This document shows, in pieces, positions 36,424 to 45,602 of a stretch of 64,000 nucleotides of DNA. The position numbers and the translations under genes were made by a program. Position 1 is the first letter of the stretch. Each line of letters opens with the position of its first letter. The stretch is from NCBI RefSeq assembly GCF_013376105.1, contig NZ_JAAMFM010000013.1, positions 1-64,000 on the forward strand. The letters are read 5' to 3'. The notes beneath the pieces are model-generated. The model was given only the letters and a program-made list of their open reading frames with translations. It searched no databases and was not told the origin of the DNA. Origin of the DNA: Arthrobacter wenxiniae. Its GTDB lineage: Bacteria > Actinomycetota > Actinomycetes > Actinomycetales > Micrococcaceae.

Positions 36424-39400
36424 TCGGTGACCTGCTTTCCTTCGCGGCACAACGGGCAGATGGTGGGCAGCGGGCAGCCGCTGCGTTCGGTCCAGTCGGC
36501 GCCGTGGCGGGCCGGGAACGCGGCCTGCGCCATGAGGTGCGCGGCGCGCAGGACCTCGGGCGTCGCCCAGTCGTCGGCGCCCGGCGCCAGGGCGGGCTGG
36601 TCCTGGGTCTTCACGGCCTTGGTCCCGTCCCCCAGCGGCAGCAGCGCGGCACCGCCGGGACGCGGGTCCGGGATGCCCGCCGCGGCGGCCTCCACCCGGA
36701 ACGCCCCGGCCAGCACGGCGGCCTGGTAGGCGCCGAGCTGCAGGTGCGTGGCGATTTCCTTCTGGGTGGGCTTGGTCCGCCCGGTTTTCAGGTCCACCAC
36801 CACCAGCCCTCCCCCCGCGTCGGCCTCCAGCCGGTCCACCTGGCCGCGCAGCCGGGCCGTGCGCCCGTCCGCGGGAATTTCCACGTCAAAGTCGAGCTCG
36901 ACGCCGATGAGTGTGCGGCCCTGCTGCCGGGCGTCCACCACGTACTGGGCCAGCTTGCGCAGCATCTCCTGGGCCCGCTCGTAGTCCTTCTCCGCCTCCC
37001 AGCCGTCCCCCATGCCGAGGGACGGCCACCGGCGTTCGAGCTCCTCGAGATATTCGTGCCCCGCGCCCTCCGGGATCTGCTCGGCGATGGCATGGATGAG
37101 GGTGCCCAGGCTGCGGGCAAAGTCCGTGGCGGCCTCTCCCCCGGCGGCCTTCACAAACCAGTTCAGGGGGGACTTCAGCACCGCCTCCACCTTCGACGGC
37201 GAGACCGTCACGGGGTCGCCGTCGGCCACGATGGGCGCGTCGGTACTCAGCGGCAGCAGCCCCCACCACTGTTCGGGTGCCGCGCCGGGCACGGATTCGG
37301 CAGCCAGGGCGGCCAGCATGCGGGCGGCCTCGGGATCGGCGTGCATCTCCGATTCCTGGCGCAGCTCCGCCACGAGCGAGCGCAGCGTCATGGGCCGGGG
37401 TACCTGTTCAACGGGGCGGACGGGGTACTGGGACTCGCCGCCGGAATCGGTCACGGGAACGTAGGGGGCGGCCAGGTCCAGGAACTGCGAGGGCTGGAGG
37501 TCGTGGCCGGAGGCCCCGGTGAGGATCAGCCGCCGTCCCGCCCGGGAGATGGCGGCGGCAAAGCTGCGCAGTTCGTCGTAGCGGACGTCGCGCAGCCGCG
37601 CAGCCGGGTCCACCTGGCGCGCCGCCAGCGGGCCGCGCTCCAGCACGTCCACCAGGAACTGGCTGCCCAGCAGCTCGCCGCGCAGGCGGGTATTGGGCCA
37701 CACGCCCTCCTGGAGCCCGGCCACAATCACCACGGGCCACTCCCTCCCGGCCGCGCTGGCGGGCGTCAGGATTTCCACCGCGTCGGCGCGCTGGGCCCGG
37801 GCCGCCAGGGTGTCCATGGGCAGCTCCTGGCTGAGCAGGTATTCCAGGAACTGGCGCGGGGTGGAGCCGGGCAGCTGGTCCACATACCGTTCCGCGGTCT
37901 GGAACAGGGCCATGACGGCGTCCAGGTCGCGGTCCGCACGGATGCCCGTGGGCCCGCCGCGCAGGGCCTGCGCCTCCCACGTGCCCGAACAGTCCGAGGC
38001 CTCCCACAGGGCCCACAGCACCGTCTCCGCGTTCGCGCCGGGCTCGGCCACTGACTGCTTCCCGGCGGCCAGCATGGCCGCAATCCGGCCCGCGTTCTGG
38101 GCCTCCCAGCCCAGGGGGGCCAGCTTTTCCGGGTTCGCGAGCGCCTCGGCCAGCAGTTCGTCGCTGGCCCGGCCGCCGCCGGCGCCGAGTTCCTGCTGGC
38201 GCAGCGCCTGCCGCAGCCGGCGCAGGTGCAGCGCCGTGGAACGGCCCAGGCGCGACGTCAGCAGCGACACGGCCAGCTCCGCATCCAGCACGTCAGGGTC
38301 CAGCGCCACGCGGAACGCCTCCAGCAGCGGCCGGACGGCAGGTTCGTCGCGGACCGGGTTCTCGGCCACGGGCACCTTGACGGGGATGCCCAGGCCGCTC
38401 AGGTACCGCTGCAGCCCGGCCAAGGCCGATCCCGTGCGCACAATGACGGCGATCTCGCCCAGCCGGTGCCCGGCCAGGTGCTGCAGGTGCAGGATGCGCT
38501 CGGCCACCAGGCGCAGCTCATGGACTTCGGAAGCCACCACGTGTGCACTGACGCCGCCCTCCTGGGTGGCGTCCGACGCCGGCCCCCCGGCCGGGGTGTC
38601 TTCCGGCGCCTTGGGTGGCTGGCCGTTTTGGGCTGTGCCGTCCCGGGTGTCCGGCGCCGCCGGCCAGGCCAGCACGCGCGCCCGCTGCCCGCCGCGGGCC
38701 TGGGAGATCCGTTCGGCCACGGCGGACCAGGCGTGGGCGAGTTCCGGGGTCATGCGGTGGGACGTGGAGAGTGTGAATTCGGTGACCGGCGCGTGGCCGT
38801 CGGACAGGGTGTCGCGCAGCGAGCCCACCAGGTCCGGCCGGGCGCCGCGGAAGCCCTGCACCACGGTGTCCGGGGAGGCGGTGACCAGGATGTCCCTGCC
38901 CCGCCCCACCAGCGCCAGGAGGTCGTGGACGGAGCGGCCGGCCTCTTGGATGTCGTCCACCAGGATCAGCTGGAGGCGGGCGCGCTCCCGGGCGAGGAAT
39001 TCGGCGTCGTTCTTCAGAAGCGTGGCGGCGGCCGTGATGATGCCGGCCGGGTCGAAGGAGCCGGACTTGCCCCAGTCCACCACATCCCGGTACTCGGCGT
39101 AGAGCGAGGCGGCAGCAGCCCAGTCCGCCCGGCCGAGCTCCCGGCCCAGGCGGGCCAGCTCCTCCGGGACGACGTCGTATTCTATGACGCGGTCAAACAA
39201 CTGCCTGATTTCCTGCCGGAAGCCGCGTGTGTCCAGGGCCTCGGCCAGTTCGGCCGGCCAGTTCGGCGCCGCGCCCAGCCCCAGCCGGTGCCCGGCCAGC
39301 AGGTCCTTGATGATGAGGTCCTGCTCCGGGCCGCTCATGAGGCGCGGCGGGCCCTCGATGTGCGGCATGCGGCCCTCCACCTTGGCCCGCCGCAGGAGGT

Positions 39401-39755
39401 CAAAGGCATAGGAGGACCAGGTCCGTGCCGGGGACGTGCTCAGGCTCCTGGTGAGGCGCGCGCTGAACGCGTTGCGCAGCCGCGCCGCCGCCAGCCGCGA
39501 CGGGGCCAGCAGGAGGGCACCTGCGGGATCAACGCCGTCGTGCTCCATCCGCTTGACCGCGGCCTCCACCAGGACGGTGGACTTGCCCGTGCCCGGGGCG
39601 CCCCAGACCAGCACGGGGCCGGAACCGGGGGCCAGCCCCACCACGGGCTGCTGGTCCGGGCTCAGGTCCGGTGCCGGGCGGAGCGAGGCCGCGGGCGCCA
39701 CAAGTGTCAGTCGGGGCAGGCGGTTCGGGGCGGGCGGATGATTGGGGGAACTCAT
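36420..39755 (-). CDS. adnA: AdnA-like helicase-nuclease subunit
   Basis: A 1111-residue partner of AdnB. Walker A is WGAPGTGKST (about 51-60). Motif II reads LILVDDIQEAG, with DDIQ in place of DEYQ. This agrees with the known division of labour in which AdnB is the main motor (family knowledge). The C-terminal nuclease has GQVDRLE (D974), VVVDLKTG (D988, K990) and the QLGAYQ helix. Three closely spaced Cys near the end (GCPLPTICPLC) could help bind metal or an Fe-S cluster. The ATG overlaps the upstream gene by 4 bases and the stop overlaps adnB, so three genes are translationally coupled. Confidence 0.87.
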   Translation of the reverse strand: MSSPNHPPAPNRLPRLTLVAPAASLRPAPDLSPDQQPVVGLAPGSGPVLVWGAPGTGKSTVLVEAAVKRMEHDGVDPAGALLLAPSRLAAARLRNAFSARLTRSLSTSPARTWSSYAFDLLRRAKVEGRMPHIEGPPRLMSGPEQDLIIKDLLAGHRLGLGAAPNWPAELAEALDTRGFRQEIRQLFDRVIEYDVVPEELARLGRELGRADWAAAASLYAEYRDVVDWGKSGSFDPAGIITAAATLLKNDAEFLARERARLQLILVDDIQEAGRSVHDLLALVGRGRDILVTASPDTVVQGFRGARPDLVGSLRDTLSDGHAPVTEFTLSTSHRMTPELAHAWSAVAERISQARGGQRARVLAWPAAPDTRDGTAQNGQPPKAPEDTPAGGPASDATQEGGVSAHVVASEVHELRLVAERILHLQHLAGHRLGEIAVIVRTGSALAGLQRYLSGLGIPVKVPVAENPVRDEPAVRPLLEAFRVALDPDVLDAELAVSLLTSRLGRSTALHLRRLRQALRQQELGAGGGRASDELLAEALANPEKLAPLGWEAQNAGRIAAMLAAGKQSVAEPGANAETVLWALWEASDCSGTWEAQALRGGPTGIRADRDLDAVMALFQTAERYVDQLPGSTPRQFLEYLLSQELPMDTLAARAQRADAVEILTPASAAGREWPVVIVAGLQEGVWPNTRLRGELLGSQFLVDVLERGPLAARQVDPAARLRDVRYDELRSFAAAISRAGRRLILTGASGHDLQPSQFLDLAAPYVPVTDSGGESQYPVRPVEQVPRPMTLRSLVAELRQESEMHADPEAARMLAALAAESVPGAAPEQWWGLLPLSTDAPIVADGDPVTVSPSKVEAVLKSPLNWFVKAAGGEAATDFARSLGTLIHAIAEQIPEGAGHEYLEELERRWPSLGMGDGWEAEKDYERAQEMLRKLAQYVVDARQQGRTLIGVELDFDVEIPADGRTARLRGQVDRLEADAGGGLVVVDLKTGRTKPTQKEIATHLQLGAYQAAVLAGAFRVEAAAAGIPDPRPGGAALLPLGDGTKAVKTQDQPALAPGADDWATPEVLRAAHLMAQAAFPARHGADWTERSGCPLPTICPLCREGKQVTE

Positions 39756-40198
39756 GCCCCGAGTCCACCACGGGGCTCCGACATTTCAGCCGGACGGGGC
39801 TGCAGGGGCCCTTCCGCGGCGTGCAGCCGCGCGGCTATGGCGTCAATGCGGTCAAAGTCTGTCTCCGTGGGGTTCCAGCGGGCCGCCGCCATGTGGACCC
39901 GCCACGAGGGGTGCCCGCCGCCGGTGTCCCCGCGCAGTTCGGTGGCTTCCTCGCGGTAGTGCACCAGGGCGCCGGCGTCGTGGCACGACGGGGGCTGGCC
40001 CCCGGCCCGGATCACCCGCCACCAGGGCACGGCCGAGCCGTGGTGGGACATGACGGACCCCACCTGCCGGGGGCCGCCGCGCTCCAGCAGCGCGGCAACG
40101 TCGCCGTAGGAAAGCACCCGCCCGGCCGGAATGAGCTCCACCACGTCCAGGACCGCTTCAACATACTCAGCACGCATGGTTCCAGCGTAGTTCTCCAC
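39752..40198 (-). CDS. Alkyltransferase-like protein (ATL), MGMT family
   Basis: A 148-residue protein with the winged-helix DNA-binding part of O6-alkylguanine transferases: IPAGRVLSYGDVAALL and RQVGSVMSHHGS. The reactive PCHRV motif is PWWRVIRAGG, so the alkyl-accepting Cys is Trp. ATL proteins with this change bind O6-alkylguanine and hand it to nucleotide excision repair (family knowledge). The C-terminal 50 residues extend beyond the usual ATL. Starts at GTG 40198 or ATG 40177 are both possible, and neither has a strong ribosome site. It overlaps adnA by 4 bases, linking it with break repair. Confidence 0.85.
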   Translation of the reverse strand: MENYAGTMRAEYVEAVLDVVELIPAGRVLSYGDVAALLERGGPRQVGSVMSHHGSAVPWWRVIRAGGQPPSCHDAGALVHYREEATELRGDTGGGHPSWRVHMAAARWNPTETDFDRIDAIAARLHAAEGPLQPRPAEMSEPRGGLGA

Positions 40199-40260
40199 AG
40201 GCCCGCCCGGCGCACGGCCATGGCGGCTTTCGTGTCGGTGGCAGCAGGTAGCGTTGGGGC

Positions 40261-40947
40261 ATGACTAGCTGGAACATGCACCCCCGGGCCGCGTTTGACT
40301 TGGAAACCACGGGCAAGGACCCCCGCGAGGCCCGGATAGTGACCGCGTCCATCGTGATGGTGGACGAATCCGGCGCGGTGGCGGACACCCACGAGTGGCT
40401 CGCCGACCCGGGCGTGGACATCCCGGAGGAGGCTGCCGCCATCCACGGCATCAGCACGGCCCACGCCCGCGCCAATGGCCGGCCGGCGGATGAGGTGACG
40501 GCGGAAATTGGTGCCGTCCTCGCCACCCTGTTCCAAAACCAGATTCCCGTCATCGCCTTCAATGCCAGCTACGACTTCACGGTCCTGGCCAACGAGGCCC
40601 GCCGCCACGGCCTGGCGGCCATCACCCCGGCGCCGGTCATCGACCCCTTCATCTGCAACAAGCATGTGGACAGGTTCCGCAAGGGCAGCCGCACGCTGGT
40701 GGCCCTGTGCGAGGAATACGGAATCCCGCTCGACGACGCCCACACCTCCGCGGCCGACGCCGAGGCCACGCTCCGGCTGGCCGACGCCCTCGCCGCCAAA
40801 TACAGCGCCCTGCGCCTGGAGCTGGCCGAGCTCCACGCCGCCCAGGTGGGGTGGGCCCGCGAGCAGGCGGCTGACTTCCAGCAGTACCTGCGCCGGGTCA
40901 AGGACCCGGCGGCCGTCATTGAGGGCGACTGGCCGGTGTTGCCGTAG
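40261..40947 (+). CDS. DnaQ-like 3'-5' exonuclease
   Basis: A 228-residue DEDDh exonuclease: FDLETTGKDP (Exo I), HGIS and IAFNASYDFTVL (Exo II), and HTSAADAEAT (Exo III with the general-base His). It is like the proofreading subunit of DNA polymerase III but stands alone; such single-domain proteins occur in actinobacterial repair or RNA processing. The ATG at 40261 is the first good start. It is divergent from the ATL gene with a 62-base spacer that must carry both promoters. Confidence 0.9.
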   Translation: MTSWNMHPRAAFDLETTGKDPREARIVTASIVMVDESGAVADTHEWLADPGVDIPEEAAAIHGISTAHARANGRPADEVTAEIGAVLATLFQNQIPVIAFNASYDFTVLANEARRHGLAAITPAPVIDPFICNKHVDRFRKGSRTLVALCEEYGIPLDDAHTSAADAEATLRLADALAAKYSALRLELAELHAAQVGWAREQAADFQQYLRRVKDPAAVIEGDWPVLP

Positions 40948-41306
40948 GCCGCCGGGGCTGCGTCCGGGCGGCGGCGGTGCCCGCGCCGGACGCATGAGCT
41001 AAATCACACAGGGAATTAACAGCCTTCGCCGTTGCGGGGCCGCGCCTGTCGTGCGGCCGGCGCACCGCTGGGCCCGGGCTGTGCCCGCCGCCGCCCCAGA
41101 TGATCAATCATTTCTTCCATGAATGACACTTTTGTTAAGCATTTGTTCGCACGCGCCACATTTGCCGCCCCGATGACATAATTTAGTTCCGCGGGTAGAG
41201 CTCTGCTATGCCGCTCGTGCGGGCCTTTGCGAGGGCTCCCCGCGCCCCTGAAACCCGGCCGTCGTCCTTGTCGATGCCGGGTACCTGCAATGAAAGTGAT
41301 CGCGTA
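40948..41306 (+). promoter_or_regulatory. Long intergenic leader before amino-acid ABC operon
   Basis: A 359-base gap with no credible gene. The part at about 41101-41190 is AT-rich for this genome (ATCAATCATTTC, TTTGTTAAGC, GACATAATTTAG) and probably contains the promoter; CATAAT at 41177-41182 is the best -10 candidate, without a good -35. That leaves a leader of about 120 bases before the ATG at 41307. No known riboswitch was recognised in it. Confidence 0.4.
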
Positions 41307-42245
41307 ATGAAGAATTCTGCCCTGAAGTGGCTCACCACCGTGCCCGTGGCGGTTGCACTGGCCTTTTCGCTGGCCGCCTGCGGCGGCGGCACCGGTGCCA
41401 CCAGCTCCTCCAAGCCGACGAATGCCCTGGCCGGAAGCGACCAGCAGTCCCTGGACAAGTACACCACCAAGGACGTCACCGCCCTGGACAAGATTGACAA
41501 GGCCGCGCTGGGCTTGATCACCCCAGGCACCCTCACGGTCGGCACGCTCTCCGACGCCCCGCCGAACATCTTCATCGACAAGTCCGGCAAGTTCACCGGA
41601 TACGACAATGAACTGCTGCGCGCCATGGCGGCCAAGCTGGGCCTGAAGGTGGAGTTCAAGTCCACCGACTTCGCCGCCCTGCTCTCCCAGGTTGCCAACA
41701 AGCAGTTCGACGTCGGCTCCTCCTCGATCTCCACGACGGACGCCCGCCGCAAGTCGGTCGGCTTCTCCAACGGCTACGACTTCGGCTACATGGCCGTGGT
41801 TGCCAAGAAGGACTCGGCCATCAAGGGCTTCAAGGACCTCAAGGCCGGCACGCGCATCGCCGTGGTCCAGGGCACCGTGCAGGACGACTACGTCACCAAC
41901 ACCCTGAAAATGGAACCGGTCCGCTTCTCGGACTACAACACCGCCTACGCCAACCTGAAGAACGGCCAGGTTGACGCCTGGGTTGCCCCGTCGCAGCAGG
42001 CCACCGGCCAGGTCAAGCCCGGCGACGGCACGGTCATCGCCGAGTCCGTGGTCAACACGCAGAACTTCACCGCCTATGCCGTGAACAAGGAGAACCAGCC
42101 GCTGATCGATGCGCTGAACTCCGCCCTTGACGCGGTGATTGCCGACGGCACCTGGTCCAAGCTGACCAAGCAGTGGTACCCGGACCGCCAGACCCCCGCA
42201 ACCTGGTCACCGGGCTCCAAGGCCGTCACAGTCCCGAAGGGCTAA
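41307..42245 (+). CDS. Amino-acid ABC transporter substrate-binding lipoprotein
   Basis: A 312-residue lipoprotein. The signal peptide ends in the lipobox SLAAC with lipidated C25. The mature part is a family-3 periplasmic binding fold: GTLTVGTLSDAPPNIFID, GYDNELLRAMAAKLGL, FDVGSSSISTTDARRK and GTRIAVVQGTVQDDY. It binds a polar amino acid or similar solute outside the membrane; the ligand cannot be read from sequence. The ATG at 41307 gives a proper signal peptide, whereas the open frame upstream (from 41208) does not. It is followed by permease and ATPase genes with 3-base spacers. Confidence 0.9.
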   Translation: MKNSALKWLTTVPVAVALAFSLAACGGGTGATSSSKPTNALAGSDQQSLDKYTTKDVTALDKIDKAALGLITPGTLTVGTLSDAPPNIFIDKSGKFTGYDNELLRAMAAKLGLKVEFKSTDFAALLSQVANKQFDVGSSSISTTDARRKSVGFSNGYDFGYMAVVAKKDSAIKGFKDLKAGTRIAVVQGTVQDDYVTNTLKMEPVRFSDYNTAYANLKNGQVDAWVAPSQQATGQVKPGDGTVIAESVVNTQNFTAYAVNKENQPLIDALNSALDAVIADGTWSKLTKQWYPDRQTPATWSPGSKAVTVPKG

Positions 42246-42248
42246 TCT

Positions 42249-43007
42249 ATGGACGCACTCCAGCAGCTCCTTAAGACGTTTTTCGACTGGCAGGCCATGG
42301 GGGGCGTCATCCCCCAGATGCTCACAGTCGGTTTGCCGAACACGCTCATCCTGGCCGTATCGTCGGCCGTACTCGGCTGCATTCTTGGCCTGGTCCTGGC
42401 CGTCATGGGCATCTCGCGGAACCCCATCCCCCGGTGGATCGCCCGTATCTACACGGACATTTTCCGCGGTCTGCCGGCCATCCTGACCATCCTGCTGATC
42501 GGCCTGGGATTCGGCCCGGTGATCAGGATTCTGACCGGCAGCACCAACCCGTTCCCCCTGGGGATCGCGGCGCTGACCTTGATGGCCGCGGCGTACATTG
42601 GGGAAATCTTCCGTTCCGGCATTCAAAGCGTCGACAGGGGGCAACTGGAGGCCTCCCGCGCACTGGGGTTCAGCTACACGTCCTCGATGATCCTGGTGGT
42701 CATCCCCCAGGGCATCCGGCGGGTGCTGCCCGCGCTGGTGAACCAGCTGATTGCCCTGATCAAGGATTCGTCCCTGATCTATCTGCTGGGCCTGCTGTCC
42801 AGCCAGCGTGAGATTTTCCGCATCGGCAACGATGCGGCCGCCAACACCGGAAACCTCTCGCCGCTGGTCGCAGCCGGGGTTTTGTACCTGGTCCTGACCA
42901 TTCCGCTGACCCACCTGGTGAACTTCATGGACAAGCGCATGCGCGAAGGCAAGCGCGCCAAGATTGAACCCGATGAAGTTGCCGCCGTTGTTGGAAAGGG
43001 CGCCTAG
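42249..43007 (+). CDS. Amino-acid ABC transporter permease
   Basis: A 252-residue inner-membrane permease with about five helices. It carries the HisMQ-type coupling motif EIFRSGIQSVDRGQLEASRALGFS near residue 115, followed by VIPQGIRRVLPALVNQLIALIKDSSL. Both are diagnostic of polar amino-acid uptake systems. It is the only permease in the operon and so probably forms a homodimer. Only 3 bases separate it from the binding-protein and ATPase genes. Confidence 0.93.
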   Translation: MDALQQLLKTFFDWQAMGGVIPQMLTVGLPNTLILAVSSAVLGCILGLVLAVMGISRNPIPRWIARIYTDIFRGLPAILTILLIGLGFGPVIRILTGSTNPFPLGIAALTLMAAAYIGEIFRSGIQSVDRGQLEASRALGFSYTSSMILVVIPQGIRRVLPALVNQLIALIKDSSLIYLLGLLSSQREIFRIGNDAAANTGNLSPLVAAGVLYLVLTIPLTHLVNFMDKRMREGKRAKIEPDEVAAVVGKGA

Positions 43008-43010
43008 GCC

Positions 43011-43748
43011 ATGAGTGAATTCAAGTCGGGGTCCCTGACGGCCCGGAACATCCACCTGGCCTTCGGCTCCAACAAGGTGCTGCGCGGGATCGACCTGCAC
43101 GTCCCGCGGGGCACCACGGCCTCCGTGATCGGCCCGTCGGGTTCGGGAAAGTCCACGCTGCTGCGCGTCATGAACCGCCTGATCGAACCCGATGCGGGCG
43201 ACATCCTGCTGGACGAGCGCTCCGTCCTGGCGGACAACCCGGACGAGCTGCGGCGGCGCATCGGCATGGTGTTCCAGCAGTTCAACCTGTTCCCGCACAA
43301 GACCGTGGCGGACAACGTGGCGCTTGCGCTGAACAAGCTGCGGAAGCTGCCGAAGGACCAGGCCCGCGCCAAGGCCCTCGAGCAGCTGGACATGGTGGGC
43401 CTGAAGCACAAGGCCGATGCCCGGCCGGGCAACCTGTCCGGCGGGCAGCAGCAGCGCGTGGCCATTGCCCGGGCGCTGGCCATGGAGCCGGAAGTCATGT
43501 TCTTTGACGAGGCAACCTCGGCACTGGACCCGGAACTCGTCAAGGGGATCCTGGCGCTCATGACGGACCTGTCCAAGGGAGGCATGACCATGGTTGTTGT
43601 GACGCACGAGATGGGCTTCTGCCGCAACGTGTCCGACACCGTGACGTTCATGGACGGCGGCGTGGTGGTGGAGACCGGACCCCCGGACGAGCTCTTCAGC
43701 GCGCCGAAAACCGAGCGCTTGAAGGGCTTCCTCTCCGACGTCCTCTAG
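43011..43748 (+). CDS. Amino-acid ABC transporter ATP-binding protein
   Basis: A 245-residue ABC ATPase with all motifs: [12 protein letters not shown] (Walker A), [11 protein letters not shown] (Q-loop), [15 protein letters not shown] (signature), [14 protein letters not shown] (Walker B) and [10 protein letters not shown] (H-loop). The sequence is of the GlnQ type, powering the upstream permease. It is the last gene of the transporter operon. The toxin-antitoxin-like module begins about 90 bases downstream. Confidence 0.95.
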   Translation: MSEFKSGSLTARNIHLAFGSNKVLRGIDLHVPRGTTASVIGPSGSGKSTLLRVMNRLIEPDAGDILLDERSVLADNPDELRRRIGMVFQQFNLFPHKTVADNVALALNKLRKLPKDQARAKALEQLDMVGLKHKADARPGNLSGGQQQRVAIARALAMEPEVMFFDEATSALDPELVKGILALMTDLSKGGMTMVVVTHEMGFCRNVSDTVTFMDGGVVVETGPPDELFSAPKTERLKGFLSDVL

Positions 43749-43840
43749 CCGGCGCCACCACCGCGACGCCCCCCGATATCGTTGAAGGCACGATTGCGTC
43801 TGCCCGGCTGGTTTCCCCGGAGCCGATCAGGCGACGGGCC

Positions 43841-43987
43841 ATGACACTGGATGCCAATGACGATCGCCGGGCCATCGAGGCCGCTCTCGGCGCGTGGGAT
43901 GGACGGGACATCGACGGTGAGAAGTACGTCGAGCGCCTTCGTTCCGGCCGCCGGCTGGGCGACACGACTGTGCGATGCCAGTCGTAG
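43841..43987 (+). CDS. Putative short antitoxin preceding VapC
   Basis: A 48-residue ORF: MTLDANDDRRAIEAALGAWD, then GRDIDGEKYVERLRSGRRL and a short tail. The charged helical part with GRDIDGEKYVERLR is like the C-terminal, toxin-binding half of small antitoxins. Its frame stays open upstream (residues VEGTIASARLVSPEPIRRRA) without an ATG, GTG or TTG nearby, so either the start is unusual or the DNA-binding N-terminus has been lost. It overlaps the toxin start by 13 bases, the usual coupling in TA operons. I do not recognise the family with certainty. Confidence 0.5.
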   Translation: MTLDANDDRRAIEAALGAWDGRDIDGEKYVERLRSGRRLGDTTVRCQS

Positions 43988-44352
43988 TCGACACGTCGAT
44001 TTTAATTGATCTGCTCCGAGGGGAACCTGCAGCCGCCCAGACCCTCTACGAATCGCGTGGATCCGGTTTGCTGCACGCGAGCGAGGTGGTCAGATTGGAA
44101 GTGTTGGCCGGGATGCGCGAGCGGGAGGAGAAGGCCACTCGGGCGCTGTTCAGTGCTTTCACGTGGCATCCGTTGGACGGGAGGATCGCTGAAATCGCTG
44201 GCGAACTCGGGCGTCGCTGGCTCCCCGGCAACCGCGGCATCGATTCGGCGGATCTGGTGATCGCAGCCACTGCGATCTCGCTCGACGCTCGGCTGCTGAC
44301 CAGGAATGTCAAGCACTTCCCCATGTTCGGCGGGTTGTCCGCGCCGTACTGA
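43975..44352 (+). CDS. vapC: VapC-type PIN-domain ribonuclease toxin
   Basis: A 125-residue PIN-domain protein. It begins MPVVVDTSILIDLLRG with the first metal Asp (D6). SEVVRLEVLAG carries the conserved Glu, GIDSADLVIAATAI the third acid and LDARLLTRNVKHFPMF the last. Length and acids fit a VapC endoribonuclease toxin. It lies immediately after the short antitoxin-like ORF and convergent with the GH3 gene (17-base gap). Local base composition is lower in GC than the flanking genes, suggesting acquisition. Confidence 0.85.
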   Translation: MPVVVDTSILIDLLRGEPAAAQTLYESRGSGLLHASEVVRLEVLAGMREREEKATRALFSAFTWHPLDGRIAEIAGELGRRWLPGNRGIDSADLVIAATAISLDARLLTRNVKHFPMFGGLSAPY

Positions 44353-44369
44353 ATTGTGGCCCCGGACCG

Positions 44370-45524
44370 CTACTGCCCGTGCTTGACCGTGAGGATCGTG
44401 AGCACCGCGGCGTTGACCTTGGCCAGGAAGTCGGGGCGCTGCTGGGCCAGCTGCAGCACCGCGGCGTACATGTAGGGGACGGCGTTGGGGTTGGCACACA
44501 GGATCATGGTGCCGCCGGCGTTGATGAAGTTGTTGGCCCGCACGGCCCAGCTCCAGGGAGCCAACTGGGCGGCGCCGCACAGGTCGTCGGAAACGATGAT
44601 TCCGGTGAACCCTGCGTTGTGCCGCAGCATGGTGCCCATGACCACGGTGGAGAACGGCGCGATCTTGCCGGGGCGCGAATCAATCCTGTCGTAGTAGGCG
44701 CTGGAGACCATGACCCACCGCGCCCCGTTGTTGATGGCCGTCTGGAAAGGCAACAGGTTGGGATCGTTGATCGTGGTCTGGGTGTCGTGGACATTGCCCG
44801 TCACATCCGTGTTCCCGGTGACCCTGCCCAGTCCGGGGAAATGCTTGACCGTGGGCATCACGTAGCCGGCCTTGATGCCGGCGAGGAACGCGTTGCCCTT
44901 GGCGGAGACGGCCGCCGGGGTGTACCCATATTCGCGGTCGTAGTACCCGATCGGGGCGTTGGACGGGGCAAAGGCCTGCGTGACGGTGTCAAGGACGGGG
45001 GCCAGGTCCACCTTCAGGCCCGCCCAGCGCAGCTGGTTCCCCCAGTTTTTGGCGTCCGCCTCCAGCGTGGCCGTGGACAGCGTGCCCTGGGCCAGCGCCG
45101 TCGGAATTTTCGAGAATCCAGGGCCGCTGAGCACCTGGACGTAGCCCCCCTCCTGGTCGGTGGCCACGGCAAGATATTCATTGTCCGTCGTCGCCGTGGA
45201 AACGGTGTTCGTCATCCGCCGCACAACTGCCGCCGTGGCATTGATCCCGGCGGAGCTTCGCCCGGCCAGGTAGACGTTGCCCACATGGTCCCAGCTCAGC
45301 ACGTTCATGGTGGCCTGGCTGGCACCGGTGGCACCGGCCGCAACCATGAACAGCTGGCCCACCCGCTGCTGCAGCGTCATGTGGGCCAGGTGCTGCGCCG
45401 GCGTGGTCCACCCCAACGACGCCGGTGCCGCGGCGGTGGCCGCCCCCGCCAGCGGCATCGCGGCGAGGAGTGTGGCAAGGATGGCGAGGGACTTCAAAGG
45501 GCGAAACTTCTGGAACTGGCGCAT
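44370..45524 (-). CDS. Secreted GH3 beta-N-acetylhexosaminidase-like protein
   Basis: A 384-residue protein with a Sec signal peptide (about 1-33, ending AGAATAAAP) and a glycoside hydrolase family 3 catalytic domain. Marks are DQEGGYVQVL, KVDLAPVLDT, VKHFPGLGRVTGNTD and IIVSDDLCGA with the nucleophile Asp in SDD. The acid/base His-Asp loop of NagZ is only partly recognisable. It probably removes GlcNAc residues from wall fragments or chitin outside the cell. The start MRQFQKFRP with its basic n-region is appropriate. A TATAGA -10-like hexamer lies about 26 bases upstream of the start on the minus strand. Confidence 0.85.
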   Translation of the reverse strand: MRQFQKFRPLKSLAILATLLAAMPLAGAATAAAPASLGWTTPAQHLAHMTLQQRVGQLFMVAAGATGASQATMNVLSWDHVGNVYLAGRSSAGINATAAVVRRMTNTVSTATTDNEYLAVATDQEGGYVQVLSGPGFSKIPTALAQGTLSTATLEADAKNWGNQLRWAGLKVDLAPVLDTVTQAFAPSNAPIGYYDREYGYTPAAVSAKGNAFLAGIKAGYVMPTVKHFPGLGRVTGNTDVTGNVHDTQTTINDPNLLPFQTAINNGARWVMVSSAYYDRIDSRPGKIAPFSTVVMGTMLRHNAGFTGIIVSDDLCGAAQLAPWSWAVRANNFINAGGTMILCANPNAVPYMYAAVLQLAQQRPDFLAKVNAAVLTILTVKHGQ

Positions 45525-45602
45525 GGCCCACGCGGCTTAGTTGAGAGGAATCTATAGCCGAAAATTGTACTCCGACGCGCTCATTTCCGTCATGACGAAT
45601 CC

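Noticed and set aside
40948-41306. Known riboswitch upstream of the amino-acid ABC operon
   Set aside because: No conserved riboswitch blocks could be found in the leader by eye.
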